Assembly (NCBI RefSeq): GCF_020831365.1
Contig: NZ_JAJHPV010000013.1
Location: 248,001-312,000 of the forward strand
DNA: 64,000 nt
Source of the DNA: Massilia agrisoli
GTDB lineage: Bacteria > Pseudomonadota > Gammaproteobacteria > Burkholderiales > Burkholderiaceae_D
Direction: 5' to 3'
The position numbers and the translations under genes were made by a program. The notes under the pieces are model-generated. The model searched no databases and was not told the DNA's origin. It saw only the letters and a list, made by a program, of their open reading frames with translations. Every line of letters starts with the position of its first letter. The stretch's first letter is position 1. Positions 25,379 through 34,459 of this stretch are shown here, piece after piece.

Positions 25379-26023
25379 ATGAAGGCAATCATCCTCCTCG
25401 CAGCGCTGGCGCTGGCCGGCTGCGCCGCCACCCCGACCTCGATCGTGCAGGTGCCGACCAGCGCGCGCCCGATCCCGTCGGACCTGCCAGCATCGAACAA
25501 CGGCGCCATTTTCCAGACCGCGACCTACCGCCCGGTCTTCGAAGACCGCCGCGCCCGCCACATTGGCGACCTGTTGACGATCAACATCATCGAGCGCACC
25601 TCGGCCGTCAAGGCAGGCGCCAGCTCGGGCGACAAGACCGGCGCGGTCAGCTTCACCGCCCCTGGCGTGCTGCGCAGTACGCTGGGCGCGGGTGTCGCGA
25701 CCGATGCCGCGACCAAGTTCAGCGACTCCGACAAGCAGAGCGCAAGCAACACCTTCAGCGGCACCATCGCCGTGACTGTCACCGAAGTGCTGCCCAACGG
25801 TAACCTGATCGTGGCCGGCGAAAAGCAGATCGCGATGAACAAGGGAACCGAGTTCATCCGCTTCTCCGGCATGGTCAGCCCCGACACGATCACGACCGGC
25901 AACATGGTGTCCTCGACCCAGGTCGCCGATGCGCGCGTCGAATACCGTACCAACAGCAAGATCGACCGCGCGGAAGTGACGGCCATGGCCTCGCGCTTCT
26001 TCCTGTCGCTGCTGCCGTTCTGA
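25379..26023 (+). CDS. flgH: Flagellar L-ring lipoprotein FlgH
   Basis: A 214-residue outer-membrane ring protein. The lipoprotein signal is 'MKAIILLAALALAGCAATPT', with the lipobox LAGC placing the acylated cysteine at residue 15. The conserved core includes 'RARHIGDLLTINIIERTSA' and the C-terminus ends 'MASRFFLSLLPF'. ATG at 25379 was chosen because it starts the signal; the open frame upstream lies in flgG. Confidence 0.96.
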   Translation: MKAIILLAALALAGCAATPTSIVQVPTSARPIPSDLPASNNGAIFQTATYRPVFEDRRARHIGDLLTINIIERTSAVKAGASSGDKTGAVSFTAPGVLRSTLGAGVATDAATKFSDSDKQSASNTFSGTIAVTVTEVLPNGNLIVAGEKQIAMNKGTEFIRFSGMVSPDTITTGNMVSSTQVADARVEYRTNSKIDRAEVTAMASRFFLSLLPF

Positions 26024-26035
26024 TTGGGTAAGACC

Positions 26036-27139
26036 ATGCATAAAATTCTCTCCGCCATCGGCCTGTGCGCCGCCATGCTGCTGCCGCAACTGGCCCACGC
26101 CGACCGCATCAAGGACCTGGCCACCATCGCCGGCGTCCGCCAGAACCAGCTGATGGGCTACGGCATTGTCGTCGGCCTTGACGGCACCGGCGACCAGACT
26201 ACCCAGACCCCGTTTACCGTGCAGTCGATCGTGTCGATGCTGCAGCAGATGGGCGTGAGCCTGCCGCCGGGCACCAACCTGCAGCTCAAGAACGTGGCTG
26301 CCGTCACCGTCACCGCTTCGCTGCCGGCATTTGCCCAGCCTGGCCAGACCATGGATATCACCGTATCGTCGATCGGCAACGCCAAGAGCCTGCGCGGCGG
26401 CACGCTGTTGATGACTCCGCTGAAAGGCGCGGACGGCCAGATCTACGGCATGGCGCAGGGTAACGTGCTGGTCGGCGGCGTGGGCGCGGCCGCTGGCGGT
26501 GCGCAAGTCCAGGTCAACCACCTCGCGGTCGGCAAGATTTCCGGCGGCGCGACCGTGGAACGCGCAGTCGCCTCCAACCTCGGCGAAAACAACCAGATCC
26601 GCCTCGAACTGAAGGAAACCGACTTCCAGACGGTCAGCCGCATGGTCGAGGCGATCAACAACCACTTCGGCCCGGGCATTGCCACGGCGCTCGATGGGCG
26701 CGTCGTGCGCGTGATGTCGCCATCGTCGAGCGACCAGCGGGTGTCCTTCATCGGCATCCTCGAAGGACTGGAAGTGAACCCGGCCAAGGTCGCCGCCAAG
26801 GTCATCATGAACGCGCGCACCGGTTCGGTGGTGATGAACCAGGCCGTGACCCTCGACAGCTGCGCCATTTCGCACGGCAACCTGTCGGTCAGCGTGGGCA
26901 TGGACACCCAGGTCAGCCAGCCGAACCCGCTCTCTGGCGGCCAGACGGTGGTCACGCAAAACCCCAGCGTCGAGATCAAGAAGGAGCCGGGCAAGGTGAT
27001 CATGGTCAAGGGCGGCGCCTCGCTGTCCGAAGTGGTCAAGGCGATGAACGCCATCGGCGCCACCCCGCAAGACCTGCTGGCGATCCTGCAGGCATTGAAG
27101 GCTGCCGGTTCGCTGCGCGCCGAGCTTGAGATCATTTAA
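26036..27139 (+). CDS. flgI: Flagellar P-ring protein FlgI
   Basis: A 367-residue periplasmic ring protein. A signal peptide (about 1-22, 'ILSAIGLCAAMLLPQLAHA') is followed by the family signature 'DRIKDLATIAGVRQNQLMGY' and 'GLDGTGDQTTQTPFT'. The C-terminus 'GATPQDLLAILQALKAAG' is also conserved. It needs FlgA for assembly. A TTG 12 bp upstream is in frame, but the ATG begins the signal peptide. Confidence 0.97.
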   Translation: MHKILSAIGLCAAMLLPQLAHADRIKDLATIAGVRQNQLMGYGIVVGLDGTGDQTTQTPFTVQSIVSMLQQMGVSLPPGTNLQLKNVAAVTVTASLPAFAQPGQTMDITVSSIGNAKSLRGGTLLMTPLKGADGQIYGMAQGNVLVGGVGAAAGGAQVQVNHLAVGKISGGATVERAVASNLGENNQIRLELKETDFQTVSRMVEAINNHFGPGIATALDGRVVRVMSPSSSDQRVSFIGILEGLEVNPAKVAAKVIMNARTGSVVMNQAVTLDSCAISHGNLSVSVGMDTQVSQPNPLSGGQTVVTQNPSVEIKKEPGKVIMVKGGASLSEVVKAMNAIGATPQDLLAILQALKAAGSLRAELEII

Positions 27140-27148
27140 GGCAAGGCC

Positions 27149-28111
27149 ATGGCGATCCCGACCCAAGACCTGACCAGCAAGCTCGCGCTCGATACCAAAG
27201 GGCTCGGGCAGCTCAAGCAGTCGGCCAAGGCCGGCTCGCCGGAAGCGCTCAAAACGGCCGCGACCCAGTTCGAAGCCATGTTCATCAACATGATGCTCAA
27301 GAGCGCCCGCGAAGCCACGCCGCAAGAGGGCATGACGGACAACCAGCAGACCAAGACCTTCACCACGATGCTCGACCAGCAGCTGAGCCAGAACCTGGCC
27401 AAGCGCGGCGTCGGCCTGGCCGACATGCTGATCCGCCAGCTGTCGACCCAGCAAGTGAACGCGCAAGCGATGGCCATTGGCGGCGAACAAGGCGCGCCAG
27501 CCCACGGCATCAATGCGATGCCGCCCGCCTTCGACGCGGCCGCGCTGATGCAGCAAGCGGCAGCGATGCCGGCGGCCCAGAAGGGCGCCCAGACACCGTT
27601 CGCATCGGCAGTTGCGGCCAATCCAGGCGTGACCGCAAGCGGACGCAGCCAGGCAACGCACGTGCGCAACTTCCAGGACAAGCTGGCCAGCCACGCGGAC
27701 GAAGCCAGCCGGGCCACCGGCATCCCGGCCAAGTTCATGCTTGGCCAGGCGGCGCTCGAGACCGGCTGGGGCAAGCGCGAGATCAAGAACCCCGACGGCA
27801 GCACCAGCCACAACCTGTTCGGCATCAAGGCCGGGCCGGGCTGGAAAGGCAAGGTAGCGACCGCCGTGACCACGGAATACGTCAACGGCGTACCGCGCAC
27901 CAAAGTAGAAAAATTCCGTGCGTACGACAGCTATGCCGACAGTTTCAAGGACTACGCCAAGCTCATCACGCACAACCCGCGCTATGAAAAGGTGCTGGCG
28001 AACGCGACGGACGCCAGTGGCTTTGCCCAAGGCCTGCAGCGCGCAGGCTACGCAACGGACCCGATGTACGCGGCAAAACTGACGCGGATCATCAAGCATT
28101 CGCTGGCATAA
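27149..28111 (+). CDS. flgJ: Flagellar rod-cap muramidase FlgJ
   Basis: A 320-residue bifunctional protein. The N-terminal rod-scaffold domain (about 1-105) contains 'AATQFEAMFINMMLKSARE' and 'MTDNQQTKTFTTMLDQQLS'. After an Ala/Pro/Gln linker (about 105-170) comes a glucosaminidase-type peptidoglycan hydrolase domain (about 170-318) with 'MLGQAALETGWGKREI' holding the catalytic glutamate. It opens the cell wall for the rod. It is the last gene of the flgB-J run; flgK has its own promoter. Confidence 0.96.
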   Translation: MAIPTQDLTSKLALDTKGLGQLKQSAKAGSPEALKTAATQFEAMFINMMLKSAREATPQEGMTDNQQTKTFTTMLDQQLSQNLAKRGVGLADMLIRQLSTQQVNAQAMAIGGEQGAPAHGINAMPPAFDAAALMQQAAAMPAAQKGAQTPFASAVAANPGVTASGRSQATHVRNFQDKLASHADEASRATGIPAKFMLGQAALETGWGKREIKNPDGSTSHNLFGIKAGPGWKGKVATAVTTEYVNGVPRTKVEKFRAYDSYADSFKDYAKLITHNPRYEKVLANATDASGFAQGLQRAGYATDPMYAAKLTRIIKHSLA

Positions 28112-28148
28112 GCAAGACACTTCGGGGTCGGCTTGCTGTTTATGCAAG

Positions 28149-28175
28149 TCAAGTTTTCGCTGCGGGTGCCGTTAT
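28149..28175 (+). promoter_or_regulatory. Sigma-28 promoter of flgK-flgL
   Basis: TCAAGTTT, 11 bp, GCCGTTAT lies 31 bp before the flgK start. The TNAA-N15-GCCG spacing is exact and six of eight -10 bases fit GCCGATAA. This separates hook-filament junction genes from the upstream rod/hook operon. Confidence 0.65.
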
Positions 28176-28206
28176 ATAGATTAAACAATGGAAAGCAACT
28201 GACACC

Positions 28207-30180
28207 ATGGCTGGAAATCTCCTCAGTATCGGCAAAAGCGGACTGTTCGCGGCGCAAGTCGGGCTGTCCACGACTGGCCACAACATTTCCAACGCCAATG
28301 TGGCCGGTTACAGCCGCCAGACGGTGGTGCAATCTTCCGCGATCGCCCAGGACTTCGGCTACGGCTTCGTCGGCAGCGGCACCCAGGTCGCCGACATCAA
28401 GCGCTATTCCGATGCGTTCTTGAACACCCAGGTCCGCAACGCCCAGTCCTCGCTCAGCTCGCTGGAAGCCTATAACAGCCAGATCAGCCAGATCGACAAC
28501 CTGCTTGCCGACACCACGGCCGGCCTGTCGCCAGCACTACAAAACTTCTTCGCCGGCCTGCAAGACCTTGCCGCCAATCCAAGTTCGACTGCCGCGCGCC
28601 AGGCCGTCCTGTCGAATGCCGAATCGCTGGCCTCGCGCTTCCAGTCGCTCGACGGCCGGCTGCAGGAAATCCGCGACGGCGTCAATTCGCAAGTCACCAC
28701 CAAAGTCACGCTCATCAATTCCTACGCCACCCAGATCGCCGAGCTGAACGAACAGATCGGCAAGTTCACCTTGGCCAACGGCAATTCCAAGCCGAACGAC
28801 CTGATGGACGCGCGCGACCAGCTCGTGCTCGAACTGAACAAGGAAATCAAGGCGAACGTCACGCCGGGCGCCAACAACAGCGTCACGGTCTCGATCGGCG
28901 TCGGGATGCCGCTGGTCGTCGGCTCGAAGCCGTTCCAGCTGGCGGTTGCCACGTCGCCAACCGACCTGACCCGCGTCCAGGTCGGCTACATGACCGGCAC
29001 CAAGATGACTGTGCTGTCCGACAGTTCGCTGCCGGGCGGCGCGCTGGGCGGACTGCTCGAATTCCGCACCAATACCCTCGACCGGGCGCAAAACTCGCTC
29101 GGCCGCATTGCGATCGGCATCGCCGAAACCTTCAATGCGCAGCACAAGCTGGGGCAGGACAGCAAGTCCGAGATGGGCGGCAACTTCTTTACCATCGGCG
29201 AGGCCGTCGTCGGCGCCAGCCTCAACAACACTCCGGTCAGCAACCCAGCCAACGCGCCGCAGGTGAAGGCGACGGTGGTCGACTCGACCCAGCTGACCCG
29301 CAGCGACTACAAGGTGGAATACCGCAACGGCTCGTACTGGGTGTCGACCACGTCGGGCGGAACGCCAGTCGAGATCGACCCATTCCCGCAAACCGAGCCA
29401 CAGGTCATCGACGGCATCGCGTTCGACATTACCAATCCGGCTAGCGAAGGCGACTTCTTCGTCGTGCGGCCGACCATTGGCGGCGCCGCCAACTTCAACG
29501 TCGCCATCAAGGACATCGCGCGCGTCGCCGCCGGGGCTCCGGTGGTCACCAACAACCCGCTGACCAACAAAGGCACGGCCAGGATCAGCGAAGGATCGAT
29601 TTCCAGTGAATACCTCACGGGCGCGCCGACCCTGCCGCTGACGCTGACGTTCGATGAGGCCTCCGGCGAAGTACAGGGCTTCCCTGCCGGCTCGACCGTG
29701 TACGTCAGCTCCAACGGCGGCGCCCCGCAACCCTTCGTGGTCGGCACCGACCCGATCTTGTTCAAGGCGGGCGACAGCTACAACATTGGCGGCGTGAATG
29801 TCAGCTTTACCGGCAAGCCTGCCGACGGCGACACATTCACGATCAGCGCCAACACCAACGGCGCGTCCGACAACCGCAACGCCCACGCGCTCGGCAACCT
29901 GCAGACCAAGAACATCCTCGACGGGGGCAGGGCCACCTACCAGTCCGCCTATGCCGAGCTGGTCAGCTTCATCGGCAACAAGACCCGCGAAGTCCAGGTC
30001 AACGGCGAGGCCGGAGAGGCACTTCTGGGCCAGGTGCGCGCCTCGCAACAGGAAGTATCGGGCGTCAACCTGGATGAAGAAGCCACCAACCTGCTCAAAT
30101 ACCAGCAAGCCTACCAGGCCGCCGGAAAAGTGATGCAGATCGCCAGCACCCTGTTCGACACGCTGCTGTCGCTACGTTAA
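28207..30180 (+). CDS. flgK: Hook-filament junction protein FlgK (HAP1)
   Basis: A 657-residue axial protein linking hook and filament, exported with FlgN. The N-terminus 'IGKSGLFAAQVGLSTTGHN' plus 'ISNANVAGYSRQTVV' and the C-terminal 'SGVNLDEEATNLLKYQQAYQ' are diagnostic. The central domain is larger than in the ~550-residue enteric protein. It is followed 19 bp later by flgL. Confidence 0.97.
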   Translation: MAGNLLSIGKSGLFAAQVGLSTTGHNISNANVAGYSRQTVVQSSAIAQDFGYGFVGSGTQVADIKRYSDAFLNTQVRNAQSSLSSLEAYNSQISQIDNLLADTTAGLSPALQNFFAGLQDLAANPSSTAARQAVLSNAESLASRFQSLDGRLQEIRDGVNSQVTTKVTLINSYATQIAELNEQIGKFTLANGNSKPNDLMDARDQLVLELNKEIKANVTPGANNSVTVSIGVGMPLVVGSKPFQLAVATSPTDLTRVQVGYMTGTKMTVLSDSSLPGGALGGLLEFRTNTLDRAQNSLGRIAIGIAETFNAQHKLGQDSKSEMGGNFFTIGEAVVGASLNNTPVSNPANAPQVKATVVDSTQLTRSDYKVEYRNGSYWVSTTSGGTPVEIDPFPQTEPQVIDGIAFDITNPASEGDFFVVRPTIGGAANFNVAIKDIARVAAGAPVVTNNPLTNKGTARISEGSISSEYLTGAPTLPLTLTFDEASGEVQGFPAGSTVYVSSNGGAPQPFVVGTDPILFKAGDSYNIGGVNVSFTGKPADGDTFTISANTNGASDNRNAHALGNLQTKNILDGGRATYQSAYAELVSFIGNKTREVQVNGEAGEALLGQVRASQQEVSGVNLDEEATNLLKYQQAYQAAGKVMQIASTLFDTLLSLR

Positions 30181-30199
30181 ACGCACGCTCGGAGTTACC

Positions 30200-31432
30200 A
30201 TGCGCATCAGTACAAGTACCATGTTCGAAACGGGCACCAACCAGCTGGGCACGCTGCAAAGCGGGATCGCGCGCACCCAGATGCAACTGTCGACCAACCG
30301 CCGCATCCTTACGCCGTCGGACGACCCGGTTGCGTCGGCGCGCGCGCTGGAAGTGACGCAATCGCAATCGGTCAACACCCAATATGCCACCAACCGCCAG
30401 AACGCCCGCTCCTCGCTCGCGCAAGTCGAGCAGGCACTGGCCAGCACCACCTTGCTGATCCAGGACGTCAAGACCCTGACCGTCAACGCCGGCAACGGCA
30501 CCTTGCTGCCGGCCGACCGCCAGGCGCTCGCCATCGAACTCAAGGGACGCCTCAACGACCTGCTTGGCGTGGCGAACACGGCCGACGGAGTGGGCGGCTA
30601 CCTGTTCTCCGGCTACAGCACCGGCTCGGCCCCGTTCTCGCTGGTGGAAGGCGGCGCCGCCTACCACGGCGACCAGGGCATCCGCAAACTGCAGGTCGCT
30701 TCGTCGCGCCACCTTGCCATCAGCGATTCGGGCAGCTCGGTCTTTGAAAACATCCCGACCGGCAATGGCACCTTCCAAACCTCCGCCGCGAGCGGCAACA
30801 AGGGCGCCGGTGTGATCTCGTCGGGCACGATTTCAAACGCCGCGGCCATTACCGGGCACGACTACGAGATCGCATTCACGGTAAGCGGCACGCCGCCGCA
30901 GACGACCTACACTGTGACTGACCTCTCGCGCGCCAGCGAAGTTCCGGTGCCGCCGCCGGTAGCGCTGGATGTGCCGTTCGAAAGCGGCAAGCAGATCAGC
31001 TTTGAAGGCGTGGTATTCGACATTGCGGGCGCGCCTGCCGACGGCGACGTCTTCAACGTCAAGCCCAGCGAAAAGCAATCGATCTTCACCACGCTCAGCC
31101 AGCTGATCGACACGCTCGGGCTGCCGGCCAACGGCAGCAAACAAGCCGCGCTCTCGAACGGCCTGAACATGGCGCACGACAACCTCGACGCCGCGCTGGA
31201 AAATGTACTGGCGGTACGAGCCGGTGTCGGCTCCAGCCTGAAGGAGCTCGACTATCTCGACGGCGCCGGCGAAGACCGCAACATCCAGTACACCGCCGCG
31301 CTATCGGACCTGCAAGACCTCGACATGGTCAAGACCATCTCCCTGTTCCAGCAACAAAAGATGACACTGGAAGCCTCGCAGATGTCCTTCAAATCGCTGG
31401 CCGGGCTGTCGCTGTTCAATTACATCGGCTAA
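30200..31432 (+). CDS. flgL: Hook-filament junction protein FlgL (HAP3)
   Basis: A 410-residue flagellin-like junction protein. The N-terminus 'MRISTSTMFETGTNQLGTLQ' and 'LSTNRRILTPSDDPVASARA' are typical, and the C-terminal D0 helix contains 'VKTISLFQQQKMTLEASQMS'. It is co-transcribed with flgK and uses FlgN as chaperone. An array of 39-bp repeats starts about 13 bp after its stop. Confidence 0.96.
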   Translation: MRISTSTMFETGTNQLGTLQSGIARTQMQLSTNRRILTPSDDPVASARALEVTQSQSVNTQYATNRQNARSSLAQVEQALASTTLLIQDVKTLTVNAGNGTLLPADRQALAIELKGRLNDLLGVANTADGVGGYLFSGYSTGSAPFSLVEGGAAYHGDQGIRKLQVASSRHLAISDSGSSVFENIPTGNGTFQTSAASGNKGAGVISSGTISNAAAITGHDYEIAFTVSGTPPQTTYTVTDLSRASEVPVPPPVALDVPFESGKQISFEGVVFDIAGAPADGDVFNVKPSEKQSIFTTLSQLIDTLGLPANGSKQAALSNGLNMAHDNLDAALENVLAVRAGVGSSLKELDYLDGAGEDRNIQYTAALSDLQDLDMVKTISLFQQQKMTLEASQMSFKSLAGLSLFNYIG

Positions 31433-31444
31433 AAAATCCGTTCT

Positions 31445-31561
31445 CAAAATCGGGGTCAGACCACCGCTAATCTGGAACGTTTCCACAATCGGGGTCAGAC
31501 CACCGGTTTGTTGGAACGTTTCCACAATCGGGGTCAGACCACCGGTTTGTTGGAATATTCC
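31445..31561. repeat. Left 39-bp REP array of the RAYT element
   Basis: Three direct units with cores CGGGGTCAGACCACC at 31451, 31490 and 31529 have an exact 39-bp period. The array ends with the palindrome GGAATATTCC at 31552-31561. The same units occur in opposite orientation on the other side of the transposase gene. Confidence 0.88.
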
Positions 31562-31687
31562 CAGTTCCGTCCGGGTGGTTGGTCGCGATGACCACGGCTC
31601 TATCAGCTCAAAACCATGTTCGATTGATCCATCTTGAGACTGCAAACGTCAGCCGCGGCTAATGTGGCGTGGTTTGAAGGAGGGGCC

Positions 31688-32368
31688 ATGGGAAGGCGCG
31701 CACGACTTGTTTTATCTGGTGTACCTTTGCACATCATCCAAAGGGGAAATAATCGCAACGCATGCTTTATCGCAGAGGTCGATTATCGGGTATACCTCAG
31801 CATGCTTCGTGAAGCTTCCACGGCGGTGGACTGCTCAATACACGCGTACGTGCTGATGACCAATCATGTCCATCTGCTTGTTTCCGCCGAGGACATCAGT
31901 TCGCCGTCCATCCTGATGAAAGCCCTTGGTCAACGCTTTGCGCAATACATTAATCGACGTTACCGACGTACCGGGACATTGTGGGAAGGACGGTTTCGGT
32001 CGTGTCTTGTTGAGGGCGAGCCATACTTGTTGACATGCCAGCGCTACATCGAGCTGAACCCGGTGCGGGCGGGAATGGTTACGCGGCCGGACGAGTATCA
32101 CTGGTCGAGTTATCGCGCAAACGCCGAAGGTTGCATAGACCCATTGGTAACGCCGCATGAGCTGTATAGTCGGCTGGGCGCCGAGCCCTGCGAGCGGCAG
32201 GCCGTTTACCGCCAACTTTTCGACGACGAAATTTCTGCAGAGACCATTGCGTCGCTCCGACATGCGACCAATGGCAACTACGCGATGGCAACCGTACCGT
32301 TCTTGGAGCATGCGCGTTGCTTGCTGGGCCGGGGTGTCTCCCCACCTAGCTTCTGTCGCCGCACTTGA
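31688..32368 (+). mobile_element. REP-associated tyrosine transposase (RAYT, Y1/IS200-like)
   Basis: A 226-residue single-strand DNA transposase gene. It has the HUH metal motif in 'TNHVHLLV' (H60, H62), and the nucleophile tyrosine is probably Y87 in 'QRFAQYINRRYRRTGTLWEG'. The start 'MGRRARLVLSGVPLHIIQRG' is typical of RAYTs, and ATG at 31688 follows GAAGGAGG. 'ELNPVRAGMV' is another family motif. The end ('LLGRGVSPPSFCRRT') is short and a frameshift near 32330 cannot be excluded. Such proteins mobilise or spread REP sequences. It is inserted between flgL and fliR and bracketed by inverted REP arrays. Confidence 0.9.
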
Positions 32369-32396
32369 GATCAGCGAGAGGCATCTTGTCTTTGAT

Positions 32397-32529
32397 GGTC
32401 GTCTGACTCCGATTGGGGAATATTCCAAAAAACCGGTGGTCTGACCCCGATTTGGGAAATGTTCCAAAAAACCGGTGGTCTGACCCCGATTTGGGAAATG
32501 TTCCAAAAAGTCGGTGGTCTGACCCCGAA
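32397..32529. repeat. Right 39-bp REP array of the RAYT element
   Basis: Three good units have cores GGTGGTCTGACCCCG at 32435, 32474 and 32513 (39-bp period), plus a degenerate unit near 32397. They are the reverse complement of the left array. GGAATATTCC recurs at 32417-32426. The array runs to 29 bp before the fliR stop and could terminate the fliR transcript. Confidence 0.85.
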
Positions 32530-32557
32530 GTTGTGCGCGCGATTTTTTGGGACGCTG

Positions 32558-33376
32558 TTATGGCCTCAGCACGGGCGCCACCGGCGCCACTCTTTCGGCC
32601 GCCGTCCGCGGAATCAGCCGGCTGGCTTCGATGCCCTGGTTGAACAGGTTCTGGATCGGCCCGCCGAGGTAGGGCAGCACGATACTGATGACCAGCAGCC
32701 CCACGCCAAGCGAGATCGGGAAGCCGATGCCGAAAATGTTGAGCTGCGGGGCGGCGCGCGTAAGGATGCCAAGGGCGATGTTGGTGATGAGCAGGGCGGC
32801 GACGATCGGTAGCGATAGCTGTAACCCGGCACTGAATATCCGCGCGCCCCAGCGCACCATCTCGTAGGGGGCGCCTACCGAGATCGGCGAGGCGGAGATC
32901 GGTAGCGTGAAGAAACTTTCGGCGAGCGCTTCGAGCAGGACCAGGTGGGCGTTGACCGCGAGGAAGGCCATCGTCGCGACCAGCGCGAGGAACTGGCTGA
33001 CCGCAGAGGAGCGCCCTTGCGTCAGGGGGTCGAAGAAACTCGCGAATCCCAGGCCCATCGTCAGGCTGGCAACTTCACCGGCCATTTCAATTGCGGCAAA
33101 GACAATGCGCATCGCAAATCCCATCGCGAGGCCGATCAGCATTTCCTGGATCAGGATCAACAGACCGGCCCACGAGATCGGGTCCACCGCGGGGGCGGCG
33201 GGGATCGCCGGGGCCATGATGAGCGCCAGCATCACGCCGAGCGCGACCTTGACGCGGCCAGGGACGCTGGTGTTGCCGAACAGGGGGGCGGAGGCGATCA
33301 GCGCGAGGATGCGCGTCAACGGCCATAGCAGGGCCGCGATCCAGGTGTTCATTTCGCCGGATGTGAGCGTGATCAT
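32558..33376 (-). CDS. fliR: Flagellar export gate protein FliR
   Basis: A 272-residue polytopic membrane protein of the export gate that assembles with FliP and FliQ. About six hydrophobic segments are visible. 'RILALIASAPLFGNTSVPGR' near 20-40 is a family signature, and 'ALLITNIALGILTRAAPQLN' near 190-210 is conserved. It is the last gene of the minus-strand fliK-to-R region and ends near the RAYT repeat array. Confidence 0.96.
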   Translation of the reverse strand: MITLTSGEMNTWIAALLWPLTRILALIASAPLFGNTSVPGRVKVALGVMLALIMAPAIPAAPAVDPISWAGLLILIQEMLIGLAMGFAMRIVFAAIEMAGEVASLTMGLGFASFFDPLTQGRSSAVSQFLALVATMAFLAVNAHLVLLEALAESFFTLPISASPISVGAPYEMVRWGARIFSAGLQLSLPIVAALLITNIALGILTRAAPQLNIFGIGFPISLGVGLLVISIVLPYLGGPIQNLFNQGIEASRLIPRTAAERVAPVAPVLRP

Positions 33377-33407
33377 CGCGCTTTTCCCGCGAAACGGCCC
33401 GCTTGCA

Positions 33408-33677
33408 TCAGCCGATCAGTCCCGGTATCCCGGTGAACACGCCGCGCATGTAGTCGAGCATGACGGCCAGCATCCACGGGCCGGCTAGGACCAGCGCGAC
33501 AAAAATCCCGACCAGCTTGGGGATGAACGAGAGCGTCGCTTCGTTGATCTGGGTGGCGGCCTGGAAAATGCTGACGATCAGGCCAATGATCAGCGCGACG
33601 AGCAGCATCGGCGCCGCCACCATCAGGGTGACTTCCATCGCCGTGCGGCCCATCGTCATGACGCTTTCTGGGGTCAT
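33408..33677 (-). CDS. fliQ: Flagellar export gate protein FliQ
   Basis: An 89-residue protein with two membrane helices (about 17-40 and 52-75), the usual FliQ size. It starts 'MTPESVMTMGRTAMEVTLMV' and contains 'IVSIFQAATQINEATLSFIP', the family signature. The ATG at 33677 follows AGGAG; a longer frame upstream overlaps the fliP stop and was rejected. It packs around the FliP-FliR gate. Confidence 0.96.
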   Translation of the reverse strand: MTPESVMTMGRTAMEVTLMVAAPMLLVALIIGLIVSIFQAATQINEATLSFIPKLVGIFVALVLAGPWMLAVMLDYMRGVFTGIPGLIG

Positions 33678-33688
33678 CAGCGTAGCTC

Positions 33689-34459
33689 CTAGTAGAAACT
33701 TTGCGACAGCGAACCGAGCAGCAGTTGCCATCCGTCCACCAGTACGAACAGCATCAGCTTGAACGGCAGCGCGATGACCGCGGGCGACATCATCATCATA
33801 CCCATCGACATCAGCACGCTGGCAACCACCATGTCGATGATCAGGAACGGGATGAAGATCGCGAAGCCAATCTGGAACGCGGTCTTGAGCTCACTGGTGA
33901 CGAAGGCCGGAATCAGCACGCGCAGCGGAATGTCTTCCGGCCCCTGCAGCGCCGGGCTGCGCGAGATTTTGACGAACATGGCGAGGTCGGCCTGGCGCGT
34001 CTGCTTGATCATGAAGGTCTTGAGCGGCGCGACGGCGCGGTCCATCGCTTCGCCCATCTGGATCTGGTTGTTCTGCAGCGGCTGGTAGGCGTCGACATAG
34101 ATTTTGTCGAACACCGGGCCCATCACGAACAGGGTCAGGAACAGCGCCAGCCCGACCATCACCTGGTTGGGCGGGGCGCTTTGGGTGCCCAGCGCCTGGC
34201 GCAGCAGCGACAGCACGATGATGATGCGGGTAAAGCTGGTCATCATCAGCAGCACTGCCGGCAGGAAGGACAGCGCCGTCATCAGCAGCAGCGTTTGCAC
34301 CGGCAGCGAATACGCGGTGCCGCCGCCCGGCGCAGGTTTGCTGGTGAAGGCCGGGATGCCCTGGGCGAGGGCAGCCAGCGGCAGGGCGATCACGCCCACC
34401 ACCAGCAGGCACTTGAGCGCGGTCGATGCGCTGGGGAACAGGTGCTGCTTACTTTGCAT
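33689..34459 (-). CDS. fliP: Flagellar export gate protein FliP
   Basis: A 256-residue export gate protein, a pentamer in the gate with FliQ and FliR. It has a signal-like N-terminus (about 15-33) and further membrane segments. The FliP signatures are visible: '[20 protein letters not shown]' near 73-92 and '[20 protein letters not shown]' near 190-210. Its start overlaps fliO by 11 bp. Confidence 0.96.
   Translation of the reverse strand: MQSKQHLFPSASTALKCLLVVGVIALPLAALAQGIPAFTSKPAPGGGTAYSLPVQTLLLMTALSFLPAVLLMMTSFTRIIIVLSLLRQALGTQSAPPNQVMVGLALFLTLFVMGPVFDKIYVDAYQPLQNNQIQMGEAMDRAVAPLKTFMIKQTRQADLAMFVKISRSPALQGPEDIPLRVLIPAFVTSELKTAFQIGFAIFIPFLIIDMVVASVLMSMGMMMMSPAVIALPFKLMLFVLVDGWQLLLGSLSQSFY

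Noticed and set aside
25316-28147. 943-residue minus-strand ORF opposite flgG-flgJ
   Set aside because: It spans four certain genes on the other strand and shows shadow composition (His, Arg, Gly, Asp rich) with no motif.
32330-32444. Continuation of the RAYT protein in another frame
   Set aside because: The alternative frame does not show the usual C-terminal RAYT pattern convincingly, so a frameshift is only noted as possible.
31445-32529. Possible CRISPR array (regular 39-bp repeats)
   Set aside because: The repeats are contiguous without unique spacers, occur in two opposite blocks around a RAYT gene, and no cas gene is present.
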